Below, piece by piece: positions 19,025-29,154 of a stretch of 64,000 nucleotides of DNA. Origin of the DNA: Phascolarctos cinereus (Eukaryota; Chordata; Mammalia; Diprotodontia; Phascolarctidae); contig NW_018344186.1 in assembly GCF_002099425.1 (NCBI RefSeq), positions 186,001-250,000 on the forward strand. The letters are read 5' to 3'. The position numbers and the translations under genes are program-made. How positions within the stretch are numbered: position 1 is the first letter of the stretch; each line of letters begins with the position of its first letter. The notes under the pieces are model-generated. The model was not told where the DNA came from and ran no database searches. It was given only the letters and a program-made list of their open reading frames with translations.

Positions 19025-19205
19025 TAAATGCTGGCTTTGGAGTCGGAGGACCTGGGTTCAAATCTTGCCTCTGAGACTTATTACCTAGGTGACTGAGTAA
19101 TTTGCTCCATCTCGATGGGCCTCCTTTTCTTGATCTATAAAGGGAGATTAGACTAAATGGCCCCTTGGGTCCCTCCTGGGTCCAGATCTGTGAATCTGTG
19201 ATTCA
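19025..19205 (+). mobile_element. MIR3 SINE inside L3
   Basis: GCTTTGGAGTCGGAGGACCT and the end GACTAAATGGCCCCTTGGG. Confidence 0.75.
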
Positions 19206-19211
19206 CCCTGG

Positions 19212-19462
19212 CTTTGTTGTTCAGTCATTTCAGTTGTGTGCCGGACCTTCGTGATCCCATTTGGGGTTTTTCTTGGCAAAGATAATGGAGTAGTTTGCCA
19301 TTTCTTTCTTCAGCTCACATGACGGATGAGGAAGCTGAGGCAAACAGGGTTAAGTGACCTACCCAGGGTCACATGGCTAGTAAGTGTCTGAGGGTAGATT
19401 TGAACTCAGGTCTTCCTGACTCCAGGCCTGGTGCGCTATCCACTGTGGCACTTAGCTACCTC
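19212..19462 (-). mobile_element. MAR1 SINE, full length
   Basis: Reversed MAR1: TTGTTCAGTCATTTCAGTTG tail, GTAGTTTGCCATTTC (the RTE-like segment), TGAGGCAAACAGGGTTAAGT and a head at 19400-19460. Confidence 0.92.
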
Positions 19463-19599
19463 TTTTCTCTAGCTTATCAGTGTCTGTCCAAAATTGAACA
19501 CAGTACTCCAGCTCTGATCTGATAGAGACCGACTTCCTTAGGTCTGAAGGCTATGTCTATTTTTAATGCTCCATAAGACGTAACAATTTATTCCTTCAT

Positions 19600-19735
19600 T
19601 TAAACAATTCACTAGGCAAGTTTCCTCATCTTTACATGAGAGAGTTGAATTAGATGATATCTAAGAATCTAGAATGTTAAAAATTGTTTTTTCTTGTAAT
19701 TGGGAAAAAATAAAATATTATTTAAAAAAATAAAT
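19600..19735 (+). mobile_element. MIR3 end plus short L1-type 3' end
   Basis: GAGTTGAATTAGATGATATC is a MIR3 terminus; from about 19680 CTTGTAATTGGGAAAAAATA with an A tail is the last 55 bp of the L1 3' end seen at 15027. Confidence 0.6.
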
Positions 19736-19929
19736 GAGTGAGATTTTACAATTACACATTATAAAATGATCTTTGTATCAAATATGCAAATTTTTCTAAA
19801 GGATGGAATATCTTGACCTGTAAACATGGCTACAGCATAACTGGAATTCCTAAAACTAAGAAAAAAATTATTTTCTAAATCATTTCTCTGACATGCATTT
19901 TGCTTTACCTTTATTTATTTATCAAGATA

Positions 19930-20059
19930 GAGAAGTGTCGTGGGAAAAGTAGAGTCCTGAAAATCAGAAAACTTGTGTTTTAATCTTAGCTCTTTCACCA
20001 ACAAGCTGTGTGACTGTGGGTGAGTTCCTTAACTTTTCTAGTCTTCACACACACACACA

Positions 20060-20098
<39 letters not shown>

Positions 20099-20185
20099 AC
20101 ACACGAATCTATATATCTCCACAGCATCTAGCACAATGCCTGGAACATAGCAGGTGTTTAATAAATGCTTGTTTATTGATTAATT
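19930..20185 (+). mobile_element. MIR, (CA)n and L2-type terminus
   Basis: 19930-20040 is a MIR (AACAAGCTGTGTGACTGTGG). A (CA)n tract with two CATA interruptions fills 20046-20104. 20110-20185 (ATCTAGCACAATGCCTGGAA, TAATAAATGCTTG) is an L2-like end. Confidence 0.75.
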
Positions 20186-20289
20186 AATGGCCCGCTTCTA
20201 TGCCAGGTTTAACAACATCTGTCTGCTGAATTCCTCATTGAATTCCTCTGCAAATCTTGAAGAATTGGTATAGGGACTGGATGTGTGAT

Positions 20290-20475
20290 TTTATTGTGGA
20301 AGAGAGATACTGACTGAAGAAACTACCATCTTTTCTGCGGCTTGAGGTTCTTAGAGAGTTGCCTAGAACCTTACAAGTTAAGTAACTTGCCTGAAGTCAC
20401 ACAGCTAGCATGAGTCAAAAGTAGACTTGAATGCATTTTTATGGGCTTGCCATCCACCCTGCTAGGTCGCCTTAT
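20290..20475 (-). mobile_element. CORE-SINE, long-tailed type
   Basis: GATTTTATTGTGGAAGAGAG tail, GAGTTGCCTAGAACC and AAGTCACACAGCTAGCATGA in reverse order. Confidence 0.75.
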
Positions 20476-20724
20476 ATTTTAAATTTTATAGCGCTATGTA
20501 AAAGCCTAAGATTACTATTGTTCCTCTTTTGTATAGGTTGTCTTTAATACACCCCAATGATAGTACTGCTTCTGCTTCTCCTTCACTTGATTCTTATCTA
20601 TCCATTCACCATTGACTTTCCTGGTATACGTCATTTAAGTATATTATCTTAATATATAATGCTGCTTATTTATTCCATGCCCCTTTTATCTATTCTATAC
20701 CTATTTAATAAATAAGATACACAG
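20476..20724. other. No recognised feature
   Basis: AT-rich DNA; no repeat or frame identified. Confidence 0.4.
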
Positions 20725-20972
20725 TTATGTGGTGCCATAGTGCACAGAGAACCAGGCCTGGAGTCAGGAAGACTCATCTTCCTGAGTTCAAATCTAACCT
20801 CAGACATATAGTAGCTGTGTGATCCTGAGTAAGTCACTTAACCCTGTTTGCCTTAGTTTCCTCATCTGTAAAATCACCTAGAGAAGGAAATGGCAAACCA
20901 CTCTATTATCTTTGCCAAGAAAACCCCAAATTGGGTCACGAAGAGTTAGACACAACTGAAATAACTGAACAA
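20725..20972 (+). mobile_element. MAR1 SINE, full length
   Basis: Head with ACCAGGCCTGGAGTCAGGAA, CORE part, then GGAAATGGCAAACCACTCTA, TTGCCAAGAAAACCCC and the end CTGAAATAACTGAACAAC. Confidence 0.95.
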
Positions 20973-20974
20973 CC

Positions 20975-21590
20975 ATTCTAGAGCCACATTCCTATCATGA
21001 GTCCCAACCACCAAATCTCAATGACAACTTTAAAGTCAAATTTACCTCCTTCCATTAGGATCTCTGTTTCAGACTATTTACTCTTTTTACTTTGGGTACT
21101 TGTATATTAATACCTGAGGTCATGGATGTTATTGCTGGATCTCTACTTGGAGATTGTCATCTGTGAATCATTGGTATTCTTAATTTTTTTTTTTGCAATT
21201 TTTCTTCCTATTTTTATCTGCTACTGCTCTTTGGGATCAGGCTTGGCAGATCTATGTGGGCAGTATTTTTTCCTTTCCTCTCAGCTTAAGTCCATTGTTC
21301 ACAAATTTAAATTTCCACAACTTAAATCAGCAACCTGATGGGGGTTTCCTTATCATAGAGCAGCTCCTACTGTTTCTCTACTACACTTTTGGAACTTCTT
21401 GTACGTAGAGGATGTGAAGAAGTCCTCCAATGACACTTCTTGAATGAAACAAAGAATATGGATATCAACCTCAGAAAAGTTTTTTGGCTCTTCTCATCAC
21501 AGAATTTTAGAATAGGAAGAGACCTTGGTGGATATCTAGTTTAACCCATACCCAAAGGGAATTACTACTATTATCACTACTGCTACTACC
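20975..21590. other. No recognised feature, except a short MIR3-like piece
   Basis: Mostly single-copy-looking. 21495-21560 (GAAGAGACCTTGGTGGATAT) resembles a reversed MIR3 end. Confidence 0.4.
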
Positions 21591-21594
21591 ATCA

Positions 21595-22110
21595 TCATTA
21601 TTACCTAATATTTATGTAAAATTTTAAGGTTTACAAAGCATTTTACATATATTATTTTATTTGATATTCATGATGATCCTATGTCGTTGTTCAGTCATAT
21701 CCAATTCTTTGTGATGCCATTTCAGGGTTTTTTTTTTTTGGCAAAGATACTGGAATAGTTTGCCATTTCCTTCTCTGGCTCATTTTACAGATGAGGAAAC
21801 TGAGGCAAATAGGGTTAAATGACTTGCTCAGGGTCATACAACTAGTAAGTATCTGAGGCCAGATTTGAACTCATGAAGATGAGTCATCTTGACCTCAGAC
21901 TGAGTGCTCTATCCACTGTGCCACCTCAATGATCCATTAGGGAAGTGATACTGTTAGCCTCCTACTACACATGAGGAAACTAAAGCTGAGGAAGATTAAA
22001 TGATTTCTCCACGCTCCTTCAAGTTCTGAGGCAGTGTTCTTACTTAAGTCTTCCTGATTTCAAGACCAGGATTCTATCCACTACACCAGGCTGCCTCTAA
22101 CATATGGTGA
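21595..22110 (-). mobile_element. MIR SINE split by MAR1
   Basis: 21595-21683 (TTTAAGGTTTACAAAGCATT) and 21936-22110 (ACACATGAGGAAACTAAAGC) are one reversed MIR. Confidence 0.8.
21684..21928 (-). mobile_element. MAR1 SINE nested in a MIR
   Basis: Complete reversed MAR1 flanked by ATGATCCTATG (21673-21683) and ATGATCCATTAG (21929-21940), a diverged target-site duplication in the host MIR. Confidence 0.9.
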
Positions 22111-22114
22111 TATG

Positions 22115-22620
22115 GCCTTTGCGCAAAGATTTTCAACAAGAGGGAACTCACTACCTCCTGAGGCAGCCTGGTCCAATTTTGGACAGCTCCAGTTATTAGG
22201 AAGTGTTTTCCAACATCAAGCCAAAATTTTTCCTCTTTGAAACTTTCATCCATTGTTTCTGGATCTTCCCTCTGGGATCAAATTAAAACAAATACTTGAG
22301 GTGTCATGTCCTACCTGAATCTTTTCTTCTCCAGATTAAATGTCCCCAGTTCCTTCTGTCTTTGCTTATATCAGAAGGACTCAAGGCTCTTCCCCAACCT
22401 GGTTGACCTTGAATGGATGCTCTGAAGCTTAATAATTTCCTTCTTAAACTGAAGCACCAAGAAACACACACAATACCCTGTGGATGTTAGAGTACAGAGA
22501 GATTCTCACTATCTCATTCACTCTCTCAATCCAGCCCAAGTTCCCGTTAGCTTGTTTGGCTGCCACACCACCTTGCTGACTCACATTGGTTTAGTAGTCC
22601 TCTAAAATCACCTCTCTCAG
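22115..22620 (-). mobile_element. CR1/L3 LINE 3' region
   Basis: Reversed L3 order: GAGGCAGCCTGGTCCAATTT, CTCCAGTTATTAGGAAGTGT, TCTTCTCCAGATTAAATGTC, TTGGCTGCCACACCACCTTG. Long copy of the non-coding 3' end. Confidence 0.8.
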
Positions 22621-22839
22621 GACCACACAGCTGCCACAGTGCTAGTGCCAGGATTCAGTTCCTGGTCTCCAAGTCCAACATTCTTGCCCCTGACATTATG
22701 TTGACTTGACTGTATCTTTCCAAATTTATACATTAGGAAATGAAATGAAAATTAATTGTGCATGCTGCTCTGTCTCTACATGCTCTTCACTTATTTATAC
22801 CACATGAATCCATCTTCCTGAGAAACTATGACTCCAATC

Positions 22840-23017
22840 CAGGGTTGAGGAACCTGCAGCCGTGAGGCCATATGTGGCCTTCTAGATCTTCAATTGTTGT
22901 CTTTTGATTGAATCCAAATTTTACAGAACAAATAAAATATTGATTCAGTCAAAAGGCTGCATTAAAGGACCTAGAATGGACACATGTGGCCTCAAGGCCA
23001 CAGATTCCCCACCGCTG
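22840..23017. mobile_element. hAT MITE with target-site duplication
   Basis: 178 bp with inverted ends CAGGGTTGAGGAACCTG and, reversed, CAGCGGTGGGGAATCTG, each followed by a GAGGCCAYATGTG-like word. Flanking octamers CTCCAATC and CTCCACAC match at 6 of 8. Non-autonomous; too short for a transposase. Confidence 0.9.
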
Positions 23018-23104
23018 CTCCACACTAAAGTGGGTCTTTCCCACTGCAACTGAGGTTATAGGACTTTCATGCCAGATCCACAGTATAGAAGGGTCAGTGG
23101 CTAT

Positions 23105-23509
23105 GTTTTACATGAATCAATCAAAAACACTGATTGAATGACTACTGTGTGCCAGGCATTGGGTATAAGAAGACAAAAAAGTGATATAGTACTTGACTTA
23201 AAGAGCTTATATTTTTTTGGAGGAGAAAGCATGTTCACATATAGCTGTAAATACAGCACATACAAAATACATAATTCTAAATCAATCAAAATAAAGTTCA
23301 AATGCTCCCTTAAACACTTACTAGCTTTGTGACCTTGGACAAATCACTCAGTCTTTCACAGCCTCAGTTTCCTCACCTGTGAAAATAATAGCAATTCCCT
23401 TACAGGATTATTGCAAAGATTGAATGAAATAACATATGTAAACCACTTTGCAGACCTTAAAGTTCTGTATAAAAGGCAATGATGATGGTGGTGGTGGTGG
23501 TGGTGGTGG

Positions 23510-23552
<43 letters not shown>

Positions 23553-23690
23553 ATAAGGTAATTTTGAGAGAAAAGGGACTAGTAGCTGGGAGAACCGGCA
23601 AAGGATTCATGTTAGAGGCGGTACTTCATTGGAGTTTTGAACTCTTGTGAACTGGGAAAGTGTACCAGGTTCAACAACAGGAATAGTCAA
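23105..23690 (+). repeat. Unclassified old repeat, split by a MIR
   Basis: Head at 23105-23299 (CTACTGTGTGCCAGGCATTG) and continuation at 23555-23690 (GAGAAAAGGGACTAGTAGCT, GGCGGTACTTCATTGGAGTT) flank a MIR and its microsatellite. Confidence 0.6.
23300..23553 (+). mobile_element. MIR SINE ending in (GGT)n(GAT)n
   Basis: MIR body (TTACTAGCTTTGTGACCTTG, CACTTTGCAGACCTTAAAG) runs into a GGT/GAT trinucleotide array at 23478-23553. The poly-His frame on the minus strand is an artefact. Confidence 0.85.
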
Positions 23691-23714
23691 AGCATCTCCT
23701 TAATAGCTATTTGG

Positions 23715-23975
23715 CATTTACAGTCATTACAATAAAGCTAATATTTATGCAACACTATAAATTCTGCAAAAATGATTCCCTTGCATTGTCTTTTTTGAGC
23801 CTCACAATAACCTTTGTGAGGAAGGCAATACCAGTATTATCCCCACTTTATAAGTGAGGAAACTGTGACTGATAAACATTAAGTAGCTTATCCATAGTCA
23901 CACAGCTTTTAAGGTTCAGATACAATTTGAACCCGTGCTTTTCCTGACTCCAAGATTTGATCTATAACACATGAA
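23715..23975 (-). mobile_element. MIR SINE
   Basis: AAGCTAATATTTATGCAACA through CACAGCTTTTAAGGTTCAGA in reverse MIR order; diverged. Confidence 0.75.
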
Positions 23976-24089
23976 GACATAGAGTCACTGCATAAAGGAA
24001 GCAATAATTCTCCAATGTTGCAGAGTAGGCATCTGTCATTTCTATACTTCCTAGCATAATAGCTTTCCAATCAACAGATTCTTAGCTAA

Positions 24090-24318
24090 TTAGAGTGTAA
24101 GATTTAGAGTTAGGAAGACCTGAATTCAAATCCTGCCTCAGAAACTTATTAGCTCTGCGACTTTGGGCAAGTCACTTAACCCTGTTTGCTTCAGTTTCCT
24201 CATCTGTAAAATGAGTTAGAGAAGGAAATGGCAAACCACTCCAGTATCTTTGCCAAGAGAACCTCAAATGGGGTCACAGAGGGTCAGATACTACTGAAAA
24301 ATGACTCAGTAACAATAA
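24090..24318 (+). mobile_element. MAR1 SINE
   Basis: AGAGTTAGGAAGACCTGAAT head region, GGAAATGGCAAACCACTCC and an end in CTGAAAAATGACTCAG. Confidence 0.93.
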
Positions 24319-24319
24319 C

Positions 24320-24735
24320 ATGTAGCCCTTTAAGGTTTGCAAAGACATGAGTTCAAATTCTACCTTAAAAACTTACTAGCTGTGGCAGCTAGGTGGCAGA
24401 GCGGATAGAGCTCTGGCTTTGGAGTCAGGAGGACCTGAGTTCAAATATGACCTTAGATATTTGATACTTACTAGCTGTGTGACCCTGGGCAAGTCACTTA
24501 ATCCTGACTGCCTCACCAAAAAGCAAAAACAAAACAAAAAAAACTTACTAGATGTGTGAGCCTGAAGAAGTCGTTTACTCTCTGTCTGTCTGACTTACTT
24601 TCCTTTTTATAAAATAGAGATAATAATAGCATCTGCCTCACAGGGTTGTTGTGAGAATCAAATGAGATAACATATCTAAAGCATTTTGCAAAAATTAAGG
24701 CACTAAATAAATGTGTGACATTAATGACATTATAT
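24320..24735 (+). mobile_element. MIR SINE split by WSINE
   Basis: 24340-24382 and 24541-24735 (TTTATAAAATAGAGATAATA, GTTGTTGTGAGAATCAAATG) form one MIR. Confidence 0.85.
24383..24540 (+). mobile_element. WSINE1/SINE1_MD-type SINE nested in MIR, with TSD
   Basis: Head GGCAGCTAGGTGGCAGAG to an A-rich tail; flanked by AAACTTACTAGCTGT and AAACTTACTAGATGT (14 of 15 identical). Confidence 0.93.
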
Positions 24736-24874
24736 CTGCTATCGGGTAACATGATAACAATAGAGAAAAATTATTTCCTCTGAGAACTTGGGTGTGTTAT
24801 ACCTTTTATTTCCGTTGTCAAAGACATAGTAAGTTTCAAGTGTCACCTTGTATGTTTTAAAAATTAGTAAAATT

Positions 24875-25036
24875 AGAGGCAGCTAGGTGGCACAGTGGAT
24901 AGAGTGCCAGCCCTGAAGTCAGGAGGACCTGAGTTCAAATCCGGCCTCAGACCAAACATTTGACACTTACTAGCTGTGTGACCCTGGGCAAGTCACCTAA
25001 CCCCCAACTGCCTAACTAAAAAAAAAAAAAGCAAAT
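24875..25036 (+). mobile_element. WSINE1/SINE1_MD-type SINE with TSD
   Basis: Head GGCAGCTAGGTGGCACAG, complete body, poly(A). Flanks AAAAATTAGTAAAATT (24859-24874) and AAAAATTACTAAATTT (25037-25052) match at 14 of 16. Confidence 0.93.
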
Positions 25037-25079
25037 AAAAATTACTAAATTTACTAAAATTACAAACCATTAAGTTTAT

Positions 25080-25200
25080 TTACCAAGGGTAACTGGACCC
25101 TAGCGATATAGGAAACAATGAGATTGTGAAACTACCCTATCATGGCAGGCTAGCATTTCCTCTTCAACTTATAGTCTTAGAAAATCCCTCCTTACCTGCT
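25080..25200 (-). mobile_element. CORE-SINE tail fragment
   Basis: ACAATGAGATTGTGAAACTA and CAACTTATAGTCTTAGAAAA match the reversed CORE-SINE tail. Confidence 0.5.
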
Positions 25201-25284
25201 GTACAGATCTGATTATAAGCTACCTGTCCCTTCATATAGGTCACTACTCTTAAAATGATATTTGCAAAAGGGGAAAATTCAGTG

Positions 25285-25390
25285 AAGTTTAGTTCAACAA
25301 GTGTTCATTAAGTGAGGATTATATGCCAGGTATTGTGCTACGGGGGTGGGGAGTAAAAAGTCACGAATGAAAACTTCCCTACTCTTAAGG

Positions 25391-25437
<47 letters not shown>
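25285..25437 (+). repeat. Unclassified repeat head and (TG)n
   Basis: TATGCCAGGTATTGTGCTAC and a tract of TG dinucleotides at 25394-25437. Confidence 0.8.
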
Positions 25438-25439
<2 letters not shown>

Positions 25440-25549
25440 TTACACATGTATAAAAATGTGTATATACACAATAAAAATTATTTTCTAGGATATCTGATTT
25501 TATTGGTATACAGAAATCAAGGAAATCCCTGCTACCCACGCAGATATCT

Positions 25550-25800
25550 ACCTGTTCTGCAGCTCAGAATATCAGATAGTTGCTGAGAGGTACCAAGATG
25601 TTAAATGACTTGCCTAAAATCATACAGACAATATGTCTCCTGAACTTAGATATAGAACAGACTTGTGTTCTCACTAGTATAAGAAATCTTGGCGAGGAAA
25701 TGTGATTTACCCATGCAAATCAGCATTTTCTCTATACCTTTTAGTCTTAGAGAATTACCTCAAACACTGAGAGGTTAAGTAATTTGCCCAGGGAGCTAGT
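25550..25800 (-). mobile_element. Two CORE-SINE/MIR fragments
   Basis: 25550-25680 (AATGACTTGCCTAAAATCAT) and 25700-25800 (TTAGTCTTAGAGAATTACCT, AAGTAATTTGCCCAGG) are reversed SINE pieces. Confidence 0.65.
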
Positions 25801-25824
25801 ACATTTCACTGAATGGGTGTTGCC

Positions 25825-26064
25825 TCAGACAAACAGATCTGGGAAAGATCTGAGCTTCAAAAGGCCCAGATCTCCCACTTCATCTGGACCACTGCCACTC
25901 ATCCTGACCTATATCTTTGCACCGGACACCAATGACTCTGGAGGAGAGGATGAGGCTGATGACTTTGCACAGCCCTGCCTCACTTAAATCTGATTCACTT
26001 GCAAGTCACGATATCACACTCCTGTTGTCGCTGGTCCTTTGAGAACAAAGGACAAGCCACAACA
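25825..26064 (+). mobile_element. Marsupial repeat ending AAAGGACAA, copy
   Basis: CATCCTGACCTATATCTTTG, GAGGCTGATGACTTTGCACA, CTTGCAAGTCACGATATCAC and AACAAAGGACAAGCCACAAC; same order as 8800. Confidence 0.75.
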
Positions 26065-26065
26065 T

Positions 26066-26310
26066 ATGGTGCAGTGGATAGAGTGCTGCACTTGTAGTCT
26101 TGGAAGACCTGAATTCAAATTCTGCCTCAGATGCTTGCTAGCTGTGTGACCCTGAACACTTAAGCTCTCTCAGCCTCCATTTCCTTGGCTGTAAAATGGG
26201 GAGAATAATAGCCCTTACCTGGTAGGATTCTTATGGGAATCAACCGAAATAGTATAGTAAAGTGCCTTGCAAACCTTAAAGCCTTATAGAAATGCTATTT
26301 TTTATTATTG
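26066..26310 (+). mobile_element. MIR SINE
   Basis: GGTGCAGTGGATAGAGTGCT, GCTAGCTGTGTGACCCTGAA and GCCTTGCAAACCTTAAAG; near full length. Confidence 0.88.
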
Positions 26311-26790
26311 TTGTTGCTATTGTCTTTATTTATGACTTCAAGGCAAGCTCTCAGTCCACTCCTCCATGGTGCCTCTCTCTCTGAGAGCTAAATACTACGA
26401 ACAAAATGACCCCATAAAATATATTTATTATAAAAGTTCTTTTTTTTTTCATTTTTCTTGTCCTTTTCCCTGGTGTTCTTTTACTAAGAGCTTGATTAAA
26501 GGCTACATTTGGATTTTGTACAAACCTACTTTGGGAAGGAAAGTGGGCCTAATAACTAATCTAATAACTATCTAATAACTACTTTGGGATTAACTTTTTG
26601 ACCTTGATGCTTCAGCTTGCACTCAACTGATACTTAGACCTTAGGTGATAATTGCCTCTTCTTGACCTTGTTGCCCATCATTTTTAGTTGGAAAATCTCA
26701 ACTGGCTCTTAAATTCTCCCTGTCTAGGAGTCCTTCAAACAATCCAGCTTCTATGACATTTATCTTTTACCCTCTTTTTTATGTATCACC
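26311..26790. other. No recognised feature
   Basis: AT-rich single-copy-looking DNA; no family or exon recognised. Confidence 0.4.
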
Positions 26791-26796
26791 TGATGA

Positions 26797-27040
26797 GCAG
26801 CTGGTACAGTGGATAGAGTTTGGGGGCCCTGAAGTCAGGAAGACCCAAGAGTTCAAATCTGGCTCCAGGCACTTACTAGCTGTGTGACCTTGGGCAAGTC
26901 ACTTAACTGTGTTTGCCTCAGTTCCTCATCTGTAAAATGAGCTGGAGAAGGAAATGACAAAGCACTCCAATATCTTTGCTAAGAAAACCACAAATGAGGT
27001 CATGAAGAGTCACACATGACTGAAAAATGACTGAATAATT
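26797..27040 (+). mobile_element. MAR1 SINE with TSD
   Basis: Complete MAR1 flanked by GATGAGCAGCT at 26792-26802 (overlapping the head) and 27041-27051. Confidence 0.93.
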
Positions 27041-27284
27041 GATGAGCAGCTTGGAACTACTATTTGTAGAGGGTATACTTAATGTAAATGCATCCCTGGG
27101 AGAAGCCTTTTGGAGTGGGTAGTTTTCCCCAACACAGTGGACTCACACCCCCTAGTCAGCCAGCATTCCTGGATTCCAAATCAACAGATAAGTGAAGACT
27201 TTCCTTGATTTCCCCAGTAGCTGATACCCAATTTATAAGGATCCGTCACTGCTTTGCCATTAATTCTCCCAGTTGCTTTTAGTG

Positions 27285-27735
27285 AGAGGCAGTGGAGCAT
27301 AGCAGATACAACACTGGACTTGGAATCAGACAGACTTGGATTCAAATCCTACTTCACATATTTAGTACAGTTATAACTTCCACATTTTGGGGGTGGGTAC
27401 AGCACACCCTTACCCTTCTGGAAAATCTGTATAAAATTTTTTGGCCTTCCTTTTGTACCACAGAAGAAATCTGAATCATTATGATGTTAAAAGATAAAAT
27501 ATGTTCATATTATATGAAACTATACATATATTTTATGCATTTCTGAATTTTTAAGCTTTTTCTGTTATCTGCTAGCCTTTGCATTTTCTCTGTGACTTCT
27601 GCAAAACTCCTCCAAAGTTCCCATTTAATTTCTTCTGCTAACTGGGGACATATCAAAACCATGATAGGGAAAGTCATGATGAGGAAGGGATAACTGTAGT
27701 TTTATAGTCCTAGACAGGTCACTAAAACTATGAAA
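27285..27735 (+). mobile_element. MIR SINE split by a Tigger-like MITE
   Basis: 27285-27365 (GCAGTGGAGCATAGCAGATA, GGATTCAAATCCTACTTCAC) continues at 27709 with CCTAGACAGGTCACT. Confidence 0.65.
27368..27696 (-). mobile_element. Tigger-like MITE, copy B
   Basis: 329 bp, TA on each side; ends CAGTTATAACTTCCAC and GAGGAAGGGATAACTG. Reversed relative to copies at 13471 and 48830, with the same body. Confidence 0.88.
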
Positions 27736-27739
27736 ACCA

Positions 27740-27960
27740 GTGTGGTGGTAGATAGATCTCTGACCCTCAAGTCGGGAAGACTTGACTACAAATCCATTCT
27801 CAGACACGCATCTGCTCTGTAACTCTTAGGCAAGCTGCTTCACCTCAGTTTCTCATTACAATGAGAGGGTTTGACTGAATGGCCTAAAATAAGTTCCCTT
27901 CAAATTTAATATGTATGATCCTCTCTGCATCTCCGTTCCCTCACCTGTAAAATAGGGAGC
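27740..27960 (+). mobile_element. MIR3 SINE
   Basis: GTGGTGGTAGATAGATCTCT head and end TTTGACTGAATGGCCTAAAA. Confidence 0.75.
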
Positions 27961-28087
27961 GGACTCAGGGGTGTCCACTCTAGCTTGATCATGTGACAAT
28001 ATGATCCAAAGCTCAGTTATTCAATTATACAATCAGCAAACATTTGTCCACAATGTATAAAATACAGGGTCCCGGGAACCAACAAGA

Positions 28088-28280
28088 GGACAGCTAGGTG
28101 GTGCCACAGTGCATAGAGTGCTGGGCCTGGAGTCAGGAAGACTCATCTTCCTGAGTTCAAATCTGACCTCAGACACCTAGCCCTGGGCAAGTTACTTAAC
28201 CCTATGTGCCTCAGTTTCCTCATCTGTAAAATGAGCTGAAAAAGAAAGTGGCAAACCACTCCAGTATCTTTACCTCGAAC
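28088..28280 (+). mobile_element. MAR1 SINE, 3'-shortened
   Basis: ACAGCTAGGTGGTGCCACAG head, GGGCCTGGAGTCAGGAAGAC, then GGCAAACCACTCCAGTATCT, after which the usual end is missing. Confidence 0.9.
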
Positions 28281-28299
28281 TACACGAGTGAACCAAACA

Positions 28300-28725
28300 A
28301 CTTCCTAGACTGCAAGTCCCTAGAAAAGAGGGCCTATGTATTATTTATCTTTGTATTCCCCTCTCCCCTACCACCCTGCCTGTAGTACCTATCAGCTGCT
28401 AGATGGCACACTGGATAGAAACTGGACCTTCTCAGGAAGACTTGAGTTCAAACCTAGGCGAAGACACTTGCAAGTTATGTGACCCTGGACGAGTCACTTA
28501 ACCTCTGTCTGCCTCAATGTCCTCAACTGTAAAATGGGGGGATGATAACAGCACCTACCTCACAGGGTTGAGTGCTTACTGTGGTCAATGGCACATAGTA
28601 GGTAATTGATACATGCTTATTTCCTTTCCTCCTTTCTCTACCTATTTTGTAGTGTTGTTGTGAAGAAAGCATTTTGTAAAAATCTCAAAGTACTTATATA
28701 AATGATATTATAATCATGCATACAC
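28300..28725 (+). mobile_element. L2 terminus followed by a MIR holding a second L2-like piece
   Basis: 28300-28390 is L2-like (GACTGCAAGTCCCTAGAAAA). 28393-28568 and 28653-28725 are a MIR (GCTGCTAGATGGCACACTGG). 28570-28650 (GGCACATAGTAGGTAATTGA) is L2-like inside it. Confidence 0.65.
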
Positions 28726-28734
28726 ACTGACATA

Positions 28735-29115
28735 CAAAACCCAGAGGGAGATTGGACTGGTGGCCAGGGTGCTAGGCTTACTCTGACTCTTTCTAGCTGT
28801 ATTACCTTAAGCGAAGTCATTGGACCTCTGTGTACTCAGACAAGTCCCTAGTATTTACTGAAGTTACCATGTCATGGAAGCATCTGATCTTAGAGGGACT
28901 TCCCATACTGAGATCTCCCTACACTGACCCAATCATAGATCCTCCATCAGGTATCATAAAAAAAAAAAAAACCAGACTCCCCTGTGGGGTTATGATCTCC
29001 CCATCAAGAGAGGAGCTCAAGTCAATCCTAGATGAGCTATGCTGTTTAGACAGATTTCTTCATTTGGGTTGAGAAGTTGGACTATATGACCCTTGAAATT
29101 CTTTGCAACTTTAAG
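28735..29115 (+). mobile_element. CORE-SINE long-tailed type, then MIR3 end
   Basis: GTCATGGAAGCATCTGATCT, GAGGGACTTCCCATACTGAG tail to about 28950; 29045-29115 (GTTGGACTATATGACCCTTG) is a MIR3 terminus. Confidence 0.65.
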
Positions 29116-29154
29116 ATTCTGGATTCTTCAGTCCTTTGAAACCCAGGGAATGCA

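Larger units (their letters stand above)
18925..19570 (-). mobile_element. CR1/L3 LINE 3' region, interrupted
   Basis: 18945-19015 (TTCCTTCAACCAATCCTTAT, ATCTGGAGGCCCTTCGTC) and 19470-19560 (GTCCAAAATTGAACACAGTA) are consecutive pieces of one reversed L3 3' region, split by a MIR3 and a MAR1. Confidence 0.75.

Noticed and set aside
23356-23610. Poly-His frame on the minus strand
   Set aside because: Reads through the (GGT)n(GAT)n array at the end of a MIR.
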